The notes below the pieces were generated by a model. That model did not search any database. It saw nothing but the letters and a program-made list of their open reading frames with translations, and was not told the DNA's origin. The position numbers and the translations under genes are program-made. A DNA stretch of 8,478 nt, from assembly GCA_001771235.1 (NCBI GenBank), contig METF01000211.1:1-8478 (forward strand), given 5' to 3'. Shown piece after piece: positions 1-6,951 of this stretch. Position 1 is the stretch's first letter; every line of letters starts with the position of its first letter. The DNA is from Candidatus Zhuqueibacterota bacterium RBG_16_48_16 (GTDB lineage Bacteria; Zhuqueibacterota; Zhuqueibacteria; Residuimicrobiales; Sediminimicrobiaceae).

Positions 1-33
1 AACCTGGAGTAACTCTCCGGGTTTTACTATTTT
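1..33 (+). terminator. Probable rho-independent terminator of an upstream gene
   Basis: Bases 1-9 (AACCTGGAG) pair with bases 15-23 (CTCCGGGTT) in a 9-bp stem with one G-T wobble (T5-G19) and a 5-nt loop (TAACT). A T-rich stretch follows (TTTTACTATTTT, 22-33). The shape fits an intrinsic terminator for a + strand gene lying left of the window. The stem may continue beyond base 1. It sits just 36 nt before the ldcA start, so an attenuator-like role is possible but unsupported. Confidence 0.5.
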
Positions 34-59
34 CCACCATTCGTCGAAAAGAGAGACCC

Positions 60-989
60 TTGGCTTCGCTTATTCCGCCACAACTACAATACAACGATCT
101 CATCGGCATTGCAGCACCGGCAGGTCCCCTGGACGATAAAAAACAACCGGCCTACAAAAAAGGTCTCGCTTATCTTCGCGCAAAGGGCTTTCGCATCATC
201 GAAGCGAATAATATCCATTCCGCATGCGGGTACCTTGCCGGATCGGATACGGAGCGGGCAAATGAGCTCAATCGACTCATCAGGAATCCCCAGGTAAAGG
301 CGATCTTTTGCGTCAGAGGTGGCTATGGATCGGCGCGTATATTAGATGCTATCGATTATCAGGCTCTAAAGATCGATCCCAAAATCATTGTCGGTTACAG
401 CGACATCACCTATTTACAACTGGCGATATTTACGCATACAAAAGTCGTCACTTTTTCAGGCCCGATGGTGGCCGCGGATTTGGGCGAAGGCCTGTCCGCC
501 GTTTCCGAAAGATCGCTCTGGGAGATGACGATGAGTCCGGCATTTCCGGCGTTGTCCCCAGAGGCCGATCAAATCCCCTTGAAGATACTTCAACACGGGA
601 CGGCGCGCGGCGTTCTCCTCGGCGGCTGCCTGCCTATGGTCGCTTCGCTGGTGGGCACACCCTATTTGCCGGATATGGCAGATGCCATCCTGGTTCTGGA
701 GGATGTCGGCGAAAGCTTTTTCAGAATGGACCGGTATCTCGCGCAGCTCAAAAACAGCGGCATCCTGGATCGTATTGCCGGGCTTGTCCTCGGCCAGTTC
801 GTGGACTATGAACAGGACGATCCGCAAAACCGCTCTCTCGGATTCGAGGACATTATCCGCCATTATACGGCACACCGGCCCATCCCGGTGGTCGCCGATT
901 TTCCTTACGGACACGGCAAAACAAAATATACTTTACCCATGGGCGCCACATGTACGCTGGACACCGAACAGAAGAGTCTGATTTTCTAA
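60..989 (+). CDS. ldcA: LD-carboxypeptidase (muramoyltetrapeptide carboxypeptidase), peptidase family S66
   Basis: A 309-aa cytoplasmic serine peptidase of the LdcA/MccF (S66) family. Members remove the terminal D-Ala from murein tetrapeptides at an L,D bond so that tripeptides can be recycled. Family landmarks are visible in order: the N-terminal 'GIAAPAGP' strand (16-23), 'CVRGGYGSARIL' (84-95), the nucleophile elbow 'GYSDIT' with Ser114, 'LVLEDVGESFFRMDR' with the probable catalytic Glu214 (211-225), and 'FPYGHG' with His285. Ser, Glu and His are spaced as in characterised family members, and the length is typical. There is no signal peptide, which fits a cytosolic recycling enzyme. The start is TTG at 60: no in-frame ATG occurs before residue 134, and a GAGAG (51-55) lies 4 nt upstream. 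The frame stays open upstream to the window edge, but the family N-terminus matches the TTG start. The MccF branch of S66 (microcin immunity) is a less likely alternative. It is followed by purN after 58 bp. Confidence 0.9.
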   Translation: MASLIPPQLQYNDLIGIAAPAGPLDDKKQPAYKKGLAYLRAKGFRIIEANNIHSACGYLAGSDTERANELNRLIRNPQVKAIFCVRGGYGSARILDAIDYQALKIDPKIIVGYSDITYLQLAIFTHTKVVTFSGPMVAADLGEGLSAVSERSLWEMTMSPAFPALSPEADQIPLKILQHGTARGVLLGGCLPMVASLVGTPYLPDMADAILVLEDVGESFFRMDRYLAQLKNSGILDRIAGLVLGQFVDYEQDDPQNRSLGFEDIIRHYTAHRPIPVVADFPYGHGKTKYTLPMGATCTLDTEQKSLIF

Positions 990-1047
990 TGATAGCTATA
1001 ATCCGGTCAATCCTGAGCATCCTGTCAAAAAATAGGCTTGAACGCGA

Positions 1048-1704
1048 ATGAGAACAGATAAAAACAACATAAACATTGCGATTTTCGCTTCCGGGCGCGG
1101 CTCCAATTTTCAGGCCATATTGGACAATATTCACCACGGCCGGTTAGCCGCACAGGTCGTCTGCGTCATATCGGATAACGAGAATGCCGGCGCACTCGAG
1201 ATCGCCAGGAGCAATAACATCCCGACTTGCTTCATCCACCGGAAGCAATTCGGCGAAAAGCAGGAGTACGAACATCAGCTTTTGTGCATCCTGCAGGAAC
1301 ACAACACCGAGCTTATTTGTCTTGCGGGATATTTAAAATTAATACCCACCCTGGTCGTCAGGGAATTCAAGCACAGGATACTCAACATCCATCCGGCTCT
1401 TTTGCCCTCGTTCGGCGGCAAAGGCATGTATGGGCATTACGTGCACGAAGCTGTCATAAATTATGGTTGCAAAATTTCAGGGGCAACAGTACATTTGGTA
1501 GATGAAGAATACGACACCGGTGTGCCGATTATTCAGCAATGCGTCCCGGTGCTGGAAAACGATACGCCGGACTCACTGGCGGCGCGGGTGCTGCAGGTGG
1601 AGCACCGCATCTATTCGGAAGCCATCCAGCTTTATGCCGAAAAGCGCATAAAAATTGAAGACAGAAAAGTGAGAATTTTGAACACGTCATCCGGTATGAT
1701 CTGA
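1048..1704 (+). CDS. purN: Phosphoribosylglycinamide formyltransferase (GART) PurN
   Basis: A 218-aa formyl-folate-dependent GAR transformylase, which transfers the formyl group of 10-formyl-THF to GAR in step 3 of de novo purine synthesis. Visible signatures are the phosphate-binding 'ASGRGSNFQAI' (14-24), 'LAGYLKLIP' (92-100), and the active-site run 'ILNIHPALLPSFGGKG' (111-126) with the Asn113/His115 pair. 'SGATVHLVDEEYDTG' (144-158) has Asp156 at the position of the E. coli catalytic Asp144. The 'SFGGKGMYG' loop differs from the gammaproteobacterial form and resembles Bacteroidota/FCB-type PurN (my recollection, not searched). The length is ordinary for the family. The ATG at 1048 lacks a good Shine-Dalgarno (only AGG at 1034-1036), so translation may depend on readthrough from ldcA. 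Only 15 bp separate it from purH, supporting co-transcription. Confidence 0.95.
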   Translation: MRTDKNNINIAIFASGRGSNFQAILDNIHHGRLAAQVVCVISDNENAGALEIARSNNIPTCFIHRKQFGEKQEYEHQLLCILQEHNTELICLAGYLKLIPTLVVREFKHRILNIHPALLPSFGGKGMYGHYVHEAVINYGCKISGATVHLVDEEYDTGVPIIQQCVPVLENDTPDSLAARVLQVEHRIYSEAIQLYAEKRIKIEDRKVRILNTSSGMI

Positions 1705-1719
1705 ACGAAAAAGGGAGAA

Positions 1720-3288
1720 ATGTTGAACGATATAGTCAAAGCAAAATGCGCCTTAATAAGTGTATATGACAAAACAGGCTTGTTAGAGATCGCCCGGTCG
1801 TTGAATGATTTTTCGATCAAGATCATATCTACCGGGGGCACGGCAGAGTTTTTGGCAAAAAACGACATCCCTGTCACCTCCGTCTCAGACATAACCGGCT
1901 TTCCGGAAATCCTGGCAGGGCGGGTGAAGACCCTGCATCCCAAAATTCACGGCGGCATTTTAGCCAAAAGAGATGATGAAAATCAGGCCAAAGAGCTTGC
2001 GGAGCATGACATCCGCGTGATCGACATGGTGGTCGTGAACCTCTATCCTTTTGAACAAACGGTTGCCAAACCGGGCGTCGATCTGGCGATGGTTCTCGAA
2101 AACATCGATATCGGCGGACCGTGCATGATTCGGGCGGCGGCGAAAAATTTTCCATCGGTGGCCGTGGTCACTGAGCCGAAACAGTATCCGAAAATTATCG
2201 AAGAGCTGCAAACGCACCAGGGGGGCACGAGCTATTCACTGCGAGAAAAACTGGCCGCCACCGCGTTCGACAGAACCTGCGCTTACGATCTGGCCATATA
2301 TAAATATTTTGCCGGCAGGCAAGGACAGGCCGAGCTGCCGGATCAGGTTATATTAAAACTGAACAAAGTGCAGGATTTGCGCTACGGCGAAAATCCGCAT
2401 CAAAAAGCTGCTTTTTACGCCGAGAGGGACGCAACCGCTCAAACCGAGTTGTTTGGCAGAAAATTACACGGAAAAGAGCTGTCCTTTAACAATATTTTGG
2501 ACATGCACGCCGCCGTCGGGCTGGTGTATGAATTCGACCAACCCTGTTCGGTCATCCTGAAACACAATAATCCCTGCGGCGTTGCCGTGGATGACGATAT
2601 TTCCAAAGCATTCGATTTCGCCCTGGCCACAGACCCGGTCTCCGCCTTTGGCGGCATTGTCGCTTTTAACCAGCAGGTGACGCCCGACGTTGCTGAAAAG
2701 CTGTCCAATATGTTCCTCGAGGTAATCGTCGCTCCAGGTTTTACCGATGATGCCCTGGCTGTTTTGAGGCGCAAGAAAAATCTGCGGCTCATCGAATATC
2801 CTCGCACATTAGTCGATAGCAATGCCATCGAGCTGAAAAAGGTATACGGCGGCTACCTTTTACAAAACATGGACCGGGCGCCGCACGGCGAAGAGAAGTA
2901 CAGCATCGTCACCACGCGCCAGCCGAGCAAATCCGAATGGGAAGCCATGAAATTCGGCTGGAAGGTGATCAAATGGGTCAAGAGCAATGCGGTCATTTAC
3001 GTTTCCGACAAAAAAACACTGGGCATAGGCGCCGGCCAGATGTCCCGTGTGGATTCATCCAGGCTGGCTGTACAAAAGGCCTGTGACGCCGGGATTTCAC
3101 TGGCAGGCTCCGTCGTCATTTCGGATGCCTTTTTCCCATTCCGTGACGGCATCGATGCGGCGGCCCAGGCAGGTGCGACGGCCATCATTCAACCCGGCGG
3201 CTCGGTCAGGGATAATGAGGTTCTCGAAGCGGCTAACGAGCATGGTATGGCGATGGTGTTCACCGGTATTCGCCATTTTCGACATTAA
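1720..3288 (+). CDS. purH: Bifunctional AICAR formyltransferase / IMP cyclohydrolase PurH
   Basis: A 522-aa full-length PurH, which catalyses the last two steps of IMP synthesis (AICAR to FAICAR to IMP). The N-terminal MGS-like cyclohydrolase domain (about 10-145) shows 'ALISVYDKTGL' (11-21), 'STGGTAEFL' (37-45), 'GRVKTLHPKIHGGIL' (67-81, with Lys70), 'VVNLYPFE' (105-112) and 'ENIDIGGPCMIRAAAKN' (127-143). The C-terminal transformylase domain shows 'LRYGENPHQKA' (220-230), the catalytic 'KHNNPCG' (Lys281-His282, 281-287), 'DPVSAFGGIVAFN' (305-317), 'LGIGAGQMSRVDS' (434-446) and the characteristic end 'GIRHFRH'. Nothing is missing or frameshifted. A strong purine-rich SD (AAGGGAG, 1711-1717) lies only 2 nt from the ATG at 1720. 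The next codon, TTG at 1723, would have more usual spacing, so the true start could be either. The N-terminus differs by one residue. Confidence 0.97.
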   Translation: MLNDIVKAKCALISVYDKTGLLEIARSLNDFSIKIISTGGTAEFLAKNDIPVTSVSDITGFPEILAGRVKTLHPKIHGGILAKRDDENQAKELAEHDIRVIDMVVVNLYPFEQTVAKPGVDLAMVLENIDIGGPCMIRAAAKNFPSVAVVTEPKQYPKIIEELQTHQGGTSYSLREKLAATAFDRTCAYDLAIYKYFAGRQGQAELPDQVILKLNKVQDLRYGENPHQKAAFYAERDATAQTELFGRKLHGKELSFNNILDMHAAVGLVYEFDQPCSVILKHNNPCGVAVDDDISKAFDFALATDPVSAFGGIVAFNQQVTPDVAEKLSNMFLEVIVAPGFTDDALAVLRRKKNLRLIEYPRTLVDSNAIELKKVYGGYLLQNMDRAPHGEEKYSIVTTRQPSKSEWEAMKFGWKVIKWVKSNAVIYVSDKKTLGIGAGQMSRVDSSRLAVQKACDAGISLAGSVVISDAFFPFRDGIDAAAQAGATAIIQPGGSVRDNEVLEAANEHGMAMVFTGIRHFRH

Positions 3289-3292
3289 GCAA

Positions 3293-3368
3293 TCGTAATG
3301 GATCGCAGAGTTCGAGAACAAAAGAAACAGCAAAAATGATAGAAATAGTTTCCTGCGATCAATTACGA
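3293..3368. repeat. Inverted repeat, 16-bp arms, just after purH
   Basis: Bases 3293-3308 (TCGTAATGGATCGCAG) are the reverse complement of 3353-3368 (CTGCGATCAATTACGA) with one mismatch (G3301 against A3361). The 44-nt interior contains a nested GAAAC (3324-3328) / GTTTC (3348-3352) pair directly abutting the right arm. It begins 5 nt after the purH stop. It might form a 3'-end RNA structure or be a small dispersed repeat. It lacks a terminator U-tract. Confidence 0.7.
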
Positions 3369-3441
3369 ATAATCACTGCAATCCAAAATGAATTTAGAAA
3401 AAAATCTAATTGGGACAAGAATGAAGAATAATGCTTATTCA

Positions 3442-3524
3442 GCCCACTAAACACACAAAATAAGCGAAAAGAATCCACTACGACTATTTTTATTCATTTT
3501 GTTTGTTTCGTGTATTTCGTGGGC
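3442..3524. repeat. Long imperfect inverted repeat (30-bp arms)
   Basis: Bases 3442-3471 pair with 3495-3524 around a 23-nt centre. Over 30 positions I count 23 Watson-Crick pairs, 3 G-T wobbles and 4 mismatches. The outer ends are the perfect GCCCAC (3442-3447) / GTGGGC (3519-3524). Both arms, read inward, are A-rich with ACAC and AAA blocks, so the right arm reads GTTTCGTGTATTTCGTGGGC (3505-3524) on the + strand. The period-like TTTCG/TTCGTG content suggests a dispersed non-coding repeat rather than a protein-binding operator. Confidence 0.65.
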
Positions 3525-3560
3525 AGAACAGTTATTACGAAAAACATTACTAACATGCCA

Positions 3561-3572
3561 AATTCATGAATT
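3561..3572. repeat. Perfect 12-bp palindrome AATTCATGAATT
   Basis: The 12 bases are identical to their reverse complement, so they could bind a dimeric regulator upstream of mreB. An AT-rich palindrome of this length can also arise by chance in such a spacer, so no function is claimed. Confidence 0.4.
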
Positions 3573-3580
3573 GGCTGAAC

Positions 3581-3656
3581 GTGCGACGCAGTTGGCTTTT
3601 TTGTATTGATGCAATAAAAGGGCATAACCTCAGTCATTTCAAAAAGTGCGTCGCAC
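3581..3656. repeat. Inverted repeat with exact 10-bp GC-rich arms upstream of mreB
   Basis: GTGCGACGCA (3581-3590) is the exact reverse complement of TGCGTCGCAC (3647-3656), with 56 nt between. The inner flanks also pair loosely: a T-run at 3597-3602 faces AAAAA at 3641-3645. A GC-rich exact pair in an AT-rich spacer stands out. The right arm ends 59 nt before the mreB start, so the hairpin could sit in the mreB leader or promoter region. Confidence 0.6.
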
Positions 3657-3715
3657 ACTTGTCGTTTCTTGTGAATTATTCGGGCTAACATGAAATATAA
3701 CTAGGCACAACCATT

Positions 3716-4747
3716 ATGAAATTCAATCTTAGATCTTTCTTTTCAAACGATCTTGCCATCGATCTGGGCACGGCAAATACCCTGGTTTATGCAAAAAACC
3801 GCGATGTCATTTTGAATGAGCCGTCGGTCATCGCCATCAGGAAACACGATCAGGAGATCGTGGCGTTCGGCAAAGAAGCCAAAGAGATGGTCGGCAGGAC
3901 ACCCGGCGAGATCATAACCGTCAGGCCGCTGAAGGACGGCGTTATTGCCGATTTCGAATTATCGGAACAGATGATCCGCCATTTTATCCGCAAGACCATG
4001 GTCACCCGAATTCCACGGCCGCGCATCGCCATCTGTGTGCCGTCCGGCATTACCGATGTCGAAAAAAGGGCGGTGCGGGATTCGGCGGAGCACGCCGGGG
4101 CAAGAGAAGTTTACTTGATCGAGGAACCCATGGCCGCGGCCATCGGACTCGGACTGCCAATCGACCAGCCAGTCGGCAGTATGGTCATCGACATCGGCGG
4201 CGGCACGACCGAAATCGCCGTCATCGCCATGTATGGTATTGTAAACGCCGTATCCATTCGCATCGGCGGGGATGAGATGAACAATGCCATCATCCAGTAT
4301 TTCAAAAAAACCTTCAATCTTTTGATCGGTGAAAATACCGCCGAAGATATCAAATGCAACCTGGGCTCCGCCGCTCCGTACGAAAACAAAGGGGAAATGG
4401 TAGTGAAAGGGCGCGACCTGGTCATCGGCATTCCCAAGACAGTGACCATCACCTCGAAACAGGCGCAGGAAGCCCTGACCGAGCCGGTAAACGCCATTGT
4501 CGATTCGTTGAAAATGTGCCTTGAAAATACGCCGCCTGAATTATCGGCCGATATCCTCGACCGCGGCATTTTGATGAGCGGGGGCGGAGCACTGCTAAAA
4601 GGCCTTGACGAAAGATTACGCAAAGAAACCAACCTGCCGGTCATCGTCGCCGAAGAACCGATGCTCGCCGTTGCCAGAGGAACCGGCAAAGTGTTGGAAG
4701 ACATGGCCAAGTATCGTCGCGTACTGACGCATATCAAACGCTATTAA
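3716..4747 (+). CDS. mreB: Rod shape-determining actin homologue MreB
   Basis: A 343-aa bacterial actin, full length. MreB forms ATP-dependent membrane-bound filaments that guide the elongation machinery for lateral wall synthesis. The actin-fold motifs are all present: phosphate-1 'DLAIDLGTANT' (12-22), the 'VCVPSGIT'-type strand 'AICVPSGITDVEKRAV' (105-120), 'EEPMAAAIGLGLP' (136-148), phosphate-2 'VIDIGGGTTEIAVI' (157-170) and the adenosine motif 'ILMSGGGALLKGLDERL' (285-301). The N-terminus 'MKFNLRSFFS' looks like the short amphipathic membrane-targeting helix seen in Gram-negative MreB. The ATG at 3716 matches the family start. The SD is weak (AGG at 3703-3705, 10 nt away). The stop is 2 nt before the PBP gene start, so the two are almost certainly one transcript. 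The usual downstream partners mreC and mreD are not here. Confidence 0.97.
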   Translation: MKFNLRSFFSNDLAIDLGTANTLVYAKNRDVILNEPSVIAIRKHDQEIVAFGKEAKEMVGRTPGEIITVRPLKDGVIADFELSEQMIRHFIRKTMVTRIPRPRIAICVPSGITDVEKRAVRDSAEHAGAREVYLIEEPMAAAIGLGLPIDQPVGSMVIDIGGGTTEIAVIAMYGIVNAVSIRIGGDEMNNAIIQYFKKTFNLLIGENTAEDIKCNLGSAAPYENKGEMVVKGRDLVIGIPKTVTITSKQAQEALTEPVNAIVDSLKMCLENTPPELSADILDRGILMSGGGALLKGLDERLRKETNLPVIVAEEPMLAVARGTGKVLEDMAKYRRVLTHIKRY

Positions 4748-4749
4748 TT

Positions 4750-6939
4750 ATGACTCTGAAACACACACATAAACCGATGGATGTATTTAAAACGTCACGT
4801 TTTGACTTCCTGTGGCGCACCCGGAAAGGGCGCCTGATCGCCGCGGCTGTCGTATTGGTTTTGGCTTTTGGCGCATGGATCATTTACCTCGGCAAAGACC
4901 TGCCCTCTTTCGATCAACTGGAAAATTACGATCCCCAACTGGCGACCAAAGTCTATTCGGCGGACGGCGTTCTGATCAAAGAGTTCTTCACCGAACGACG
5001 GGTGTACACACCCCTGGCAAAAGTCCCGGAGCTGGTCATTAAATCCATTTTGGCCACCGAAGACCATCGTTTTTACCAGCATTGGGGTGTTGTACCGATT
5101 CGCCTGCTAAAAGTCTTTTTCACCGACTGGCTGACCGGACGGAAACAGGCGGGAGCAAGCTCGCTCACCCAGCAACTGGCGCGCGGTCTGTATCTCACAC
5201 CGGAAAAAACGGTCACCCGTAAAATCAGGGAGATCATTACCGCCATACAACTGGAGCATACCTACACCAAATCCGAAATCCTCGAAATGTATGTGAACCA
5301 CCTGCAATTCGGTTATTCTACTTACGGCATTGAATCGGCTGCCAGCTATTTTTTCGATAAAGACATTGCCGAGCTTACTCTTCCGGAAATCGCACTGCTG
5401 ACCGGCATGTTGCAGCGGCCCGGGGCGTTGAATCCGCGGACTAATCCCGAAGCGGCGATGCGGCGAAGGAATGTGGTGCTGGCGAGGATGGCGGATAAGG
5501 GATTCATTACCAAAGAAGAAATGGAGGCAGCCGCAAACAGCGAGCTTGGCGTAAGAGAAGCACCTCCGTTCATCACTTCGGACTTTGCCGCCTATTTCAC
5601 AGAATATATCCGCCAGAACCTGCAGAACACTTATGGCATGGACCTTTACAAAGGCGGGATGAATATCTACACCACATTGGATACCCGCGTGCAAGCCGAA
5701 GCTGAAAAAGCCGTCATGAAATATCTGCCGGACGTTCAAAGTGTCGCGGAAAATAACCTTCGCAGAAGAGACGAATTCATCAAGCTTGTGCCTCCGAGTA
5801 TTTTAAGAAAGACGCCAATTGATCTGCTGCTAAAAAATAAGCACTTTGCCGATTCATTAATCAATGAAAAAGGGCGGGTGCAGGTGAGCCTGCTGGCCTT
5901 GGACCCTCGCAACGGCCACATCCTGGCCATGATCGGCGGAAGATCGTTTCATGAAAGCCAGTTTAACCGCGCGGTTCAGGCGCGGCGCCAGCCCGGATCG
6001 GCGTTCAAGCCTTTTGTCTATACCGCCGCTGTCGATAACGGCTACATGCCATGTTACGAAAAGCTCAATCAACCGATCGTCGTGCAAATGGCCGACGGCT
6101 CCCGCTGGACGCCACAAAATTACGACCTTTCGATAGGCGGAAAAACAACGTTACGGGACGGGCTTAAATATTCATTAAACCTGGTCACGGCCCGACTCGT
6201 TCAGGAGGATGTGCCCCCGGAGGAGGTCATAAGCTACGCCCGACACCTGGGCATTACCACGCCGCTGGAAGCAGTCGATGCCATAGCGCTGGGGGCGATT
6301 GGCGTTGTGCCGTTAGAGATCACTTCCGCCTTTGGCGCTTTTGCCAATCGCGGTGTGCTGGCCAAACCCATGTCGGTTATTCGGGTTGAAGACCGCTATG
6401 GCAATATTTTGGAGCGCACGATTCCCCAGAGCAAGGGCGTTTTAAGGGAAGAGACGGCCTACATCATGGCGAACATGCTGCAGACGGCTGCTACATCCGG
6501 AACCGGCGCCGCGTCCCGGTCTGTCTATAATTTCCTGCGACCGGCAGGCGCTAAAACCGGCACGACGAATGACTTTACCGACGCCTGGTATATTACTTTT
6601 ACGCCACAGATGGTCGTGAGCGTATGGGTAGGTCTGGATGATCCGGCTTTATCTTTGGGGAAAAGGCAATCCGGCGCCAAGGCGGCTCTGCCTATGGCAG
6701 TTACGACCATAAAGGCTGCCTACGATACGCTCCAACTGCCGGTTGAAGATTTTGTCAGACCGGAGGGTGTTGTTGAATTGGAGGTGTGTAAGGACACAAA
6801 ACTCCTGGCCACCAACTCATGCCCGAATGTCATTCGGGAGATTTTTGATGTCCGCTACCAGCCGGTAGAGACCTGCAACGTACACACGGGTGACAATAAG
6901 AATAATAAGTCGAATTCCAGGCGCAAGATCAGGTTTTAA
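4750..6939 (+). CDS. mrcA: Class A penicillin-binding protein, PBP1A type (bifunctional peptidoglycan glycosyltransferase/DD-transpeptidase)
   Basis: A 729-aa inner-membrane enzyme that polymerises lipid II and cross-links the glycan strands. Order: a short basic cytoplasmic tail (1-28), one transmembrane segment (about 29-47, 'LIAAAVVLVLAFGAWIIYL'), then a GT51 domain. GT51 motifs are 'ILATEDHRFYQHWGV' (catalytic Glu104), 'GASSLTQQLARGLYL' (135-149), 'KIREIITAIQLE' (probable second Glu161) and 'ILEMYVNHLQFG' (177-188). A short linker leads to the transpeptidase domain with all three motifs: SxxK 'QPGSAFKPFVY' (Ser417, Lys420), SxN 'KYSLNLVTARL' (Ser475-Asn477) and 'AKTGTTNDFTDAWY' (Lys602-Gly604). 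The C-terminus carries three Cys (680, 691, 709) and ends in a basic low-complexity tail. Both active sites look intact. The start at 4750 overlaps no SD and follows the mreB stop by 2 nt, suggesting translational coupling. Met10 (4777) is an alternative start. The mrcA symbol is by class; orthology to E. coli mrcA is not shown. Confidence 0.95.
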   Translation: MTLKHTHKPMDVFKTSRFDFLWRTRKGRLIAAAVVLVLAFGAWIIYLGKDLPSFDQLENYDPQLATKVYSADGVLIKEFFTERRVYTPLAKVPELVIKSILATEDHRFYQHWGVVPIRLLKVFFTDWLTGRKQAGASSLTQQLARGLYLTPEKTVTRKIREIITAIQLEHTYTKSEILEMYVNHLQFGYSTYGIESAASYFFDKDIAELTLPEIALLTGMLQRPGALNPRTNPEAAMRRRNVVLARMADKGFITKEEMEAAANSELGVREAPPFITSDFAAYFTEYIRQNLQNTYGMDLYKGGMNIYTTLDTRVQAEAEKAVMKYLPDVQSVAENNLRRRDEFIKLVPPSILRKTPIDLLLKNKHFADSLINEKGRVQVSLLALDPRNGHILAMIGGRSFHESQFNRAVQARRQPGSAFKPFVYTAAVDNGYMPCYEKLNQPIVVQMADGSRWTPQNYDLSIGGKTTLRDGLKYSLNLVTARLVQEDVPPEEVISYARHLGITTPLEAVDAIALGAIGVVPLEITSAFGAFANRGVLAKPMSVIRVEDRYGNILERTIPQSKGVLREETAYIMANMLQTAATSGTGAASRSVYNFLRPAGAKTGTTNDFTDAWYITFTPQMVVSVWVGLDDPALSLGKRQSGAKAALPMAVTTIKAAYDTLQLPVEDFVRPEGVVELEVCKDTKLLATNSCPNVIREIFDVRYQPVETCNVHTGDNKNNKSNSRRKIRF

Positions 6940-6940
6940 A

Positions 6941-6946
6941 GGGAGG
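6941..6946 (+). promoter_or_regulatory. Strong Shine-Dalgarno of the DinB-like gene
   Basis: GGGAGG lies 5 nt before the ATG at 6952 and only 1 nt after the PBP stop codon. It fixes the start of the DinB-like gene and implies independent initiation at a good rate within the mreB-PBP transcript. Confidence 0.8.
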
Positions 6947-6951
6947 CAACC

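Larger units (their letters stand above)
3289..3715. other. AT-rich intergenic spacer rich in inverted repeats
   Basis: No convincing gene lies in these 427 bp between purH and mreB. Four palindromic elements occupy much of it: an inverted repeat at 3293-3368, a long imperfect hairpin at 3442-3524, a perfect 12-bp palindrome at 3561-3572 and an exact 10-bp inverted pair at 3581-3590 / 3647-3656. Small additional hairpins are GAATAA-TGC-TTATTC (3426-3440) and TTAGA/TCTAA (3394-3398 / 3405-3409). None is followed by a clean T-tract, so no classical terminator for purH is evident. The mreB promoter presumably lies here, but I found no well-spaced -35/-10 pair. A 65-codon minus-strand frame (3494-3691) overlaps the repeats and looks spurious. 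Confidence 0.7.

Noticed and set aside
997..1002. Perfect TATAAT between ldcA and purN as a purN promoter
   Set aside because: At 15-19 bp upstream there is no acceptable -35 hexamer and no TG extension. One perfect -10 in AT-rich DNA is weak evidence.
3494..3691. 65-codon minus-strand frame upstream of mreB
   Set aside because: It runs through two inverted repeats, has no SD, and its product shows no recognisable domain. It is more likely a by-product of the repeats.
3669..3701. TTGTGA (3669-3674) and TATAAC (3696-3701) as the mreB promoter
   Set aside because: The spacer would be 21 bp, outside the range for a sigma-70 promoter, and no alternative pairing was better.
4111..4737. 208-codon minus-strand frame opposite mreB
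   Set aside because: It is Ser/Met/Ile-rich with no family signature and lies wholly antisense to a clear mreB. It is a codon-bias shadow.
5107..5739. 210-codon minus-strand frame opposite the PBP glycosyltransferase domain
   Set aside because: It is antisense to conserved GT51 motifs. The product is His/Arg/Phe-rich with no domain.
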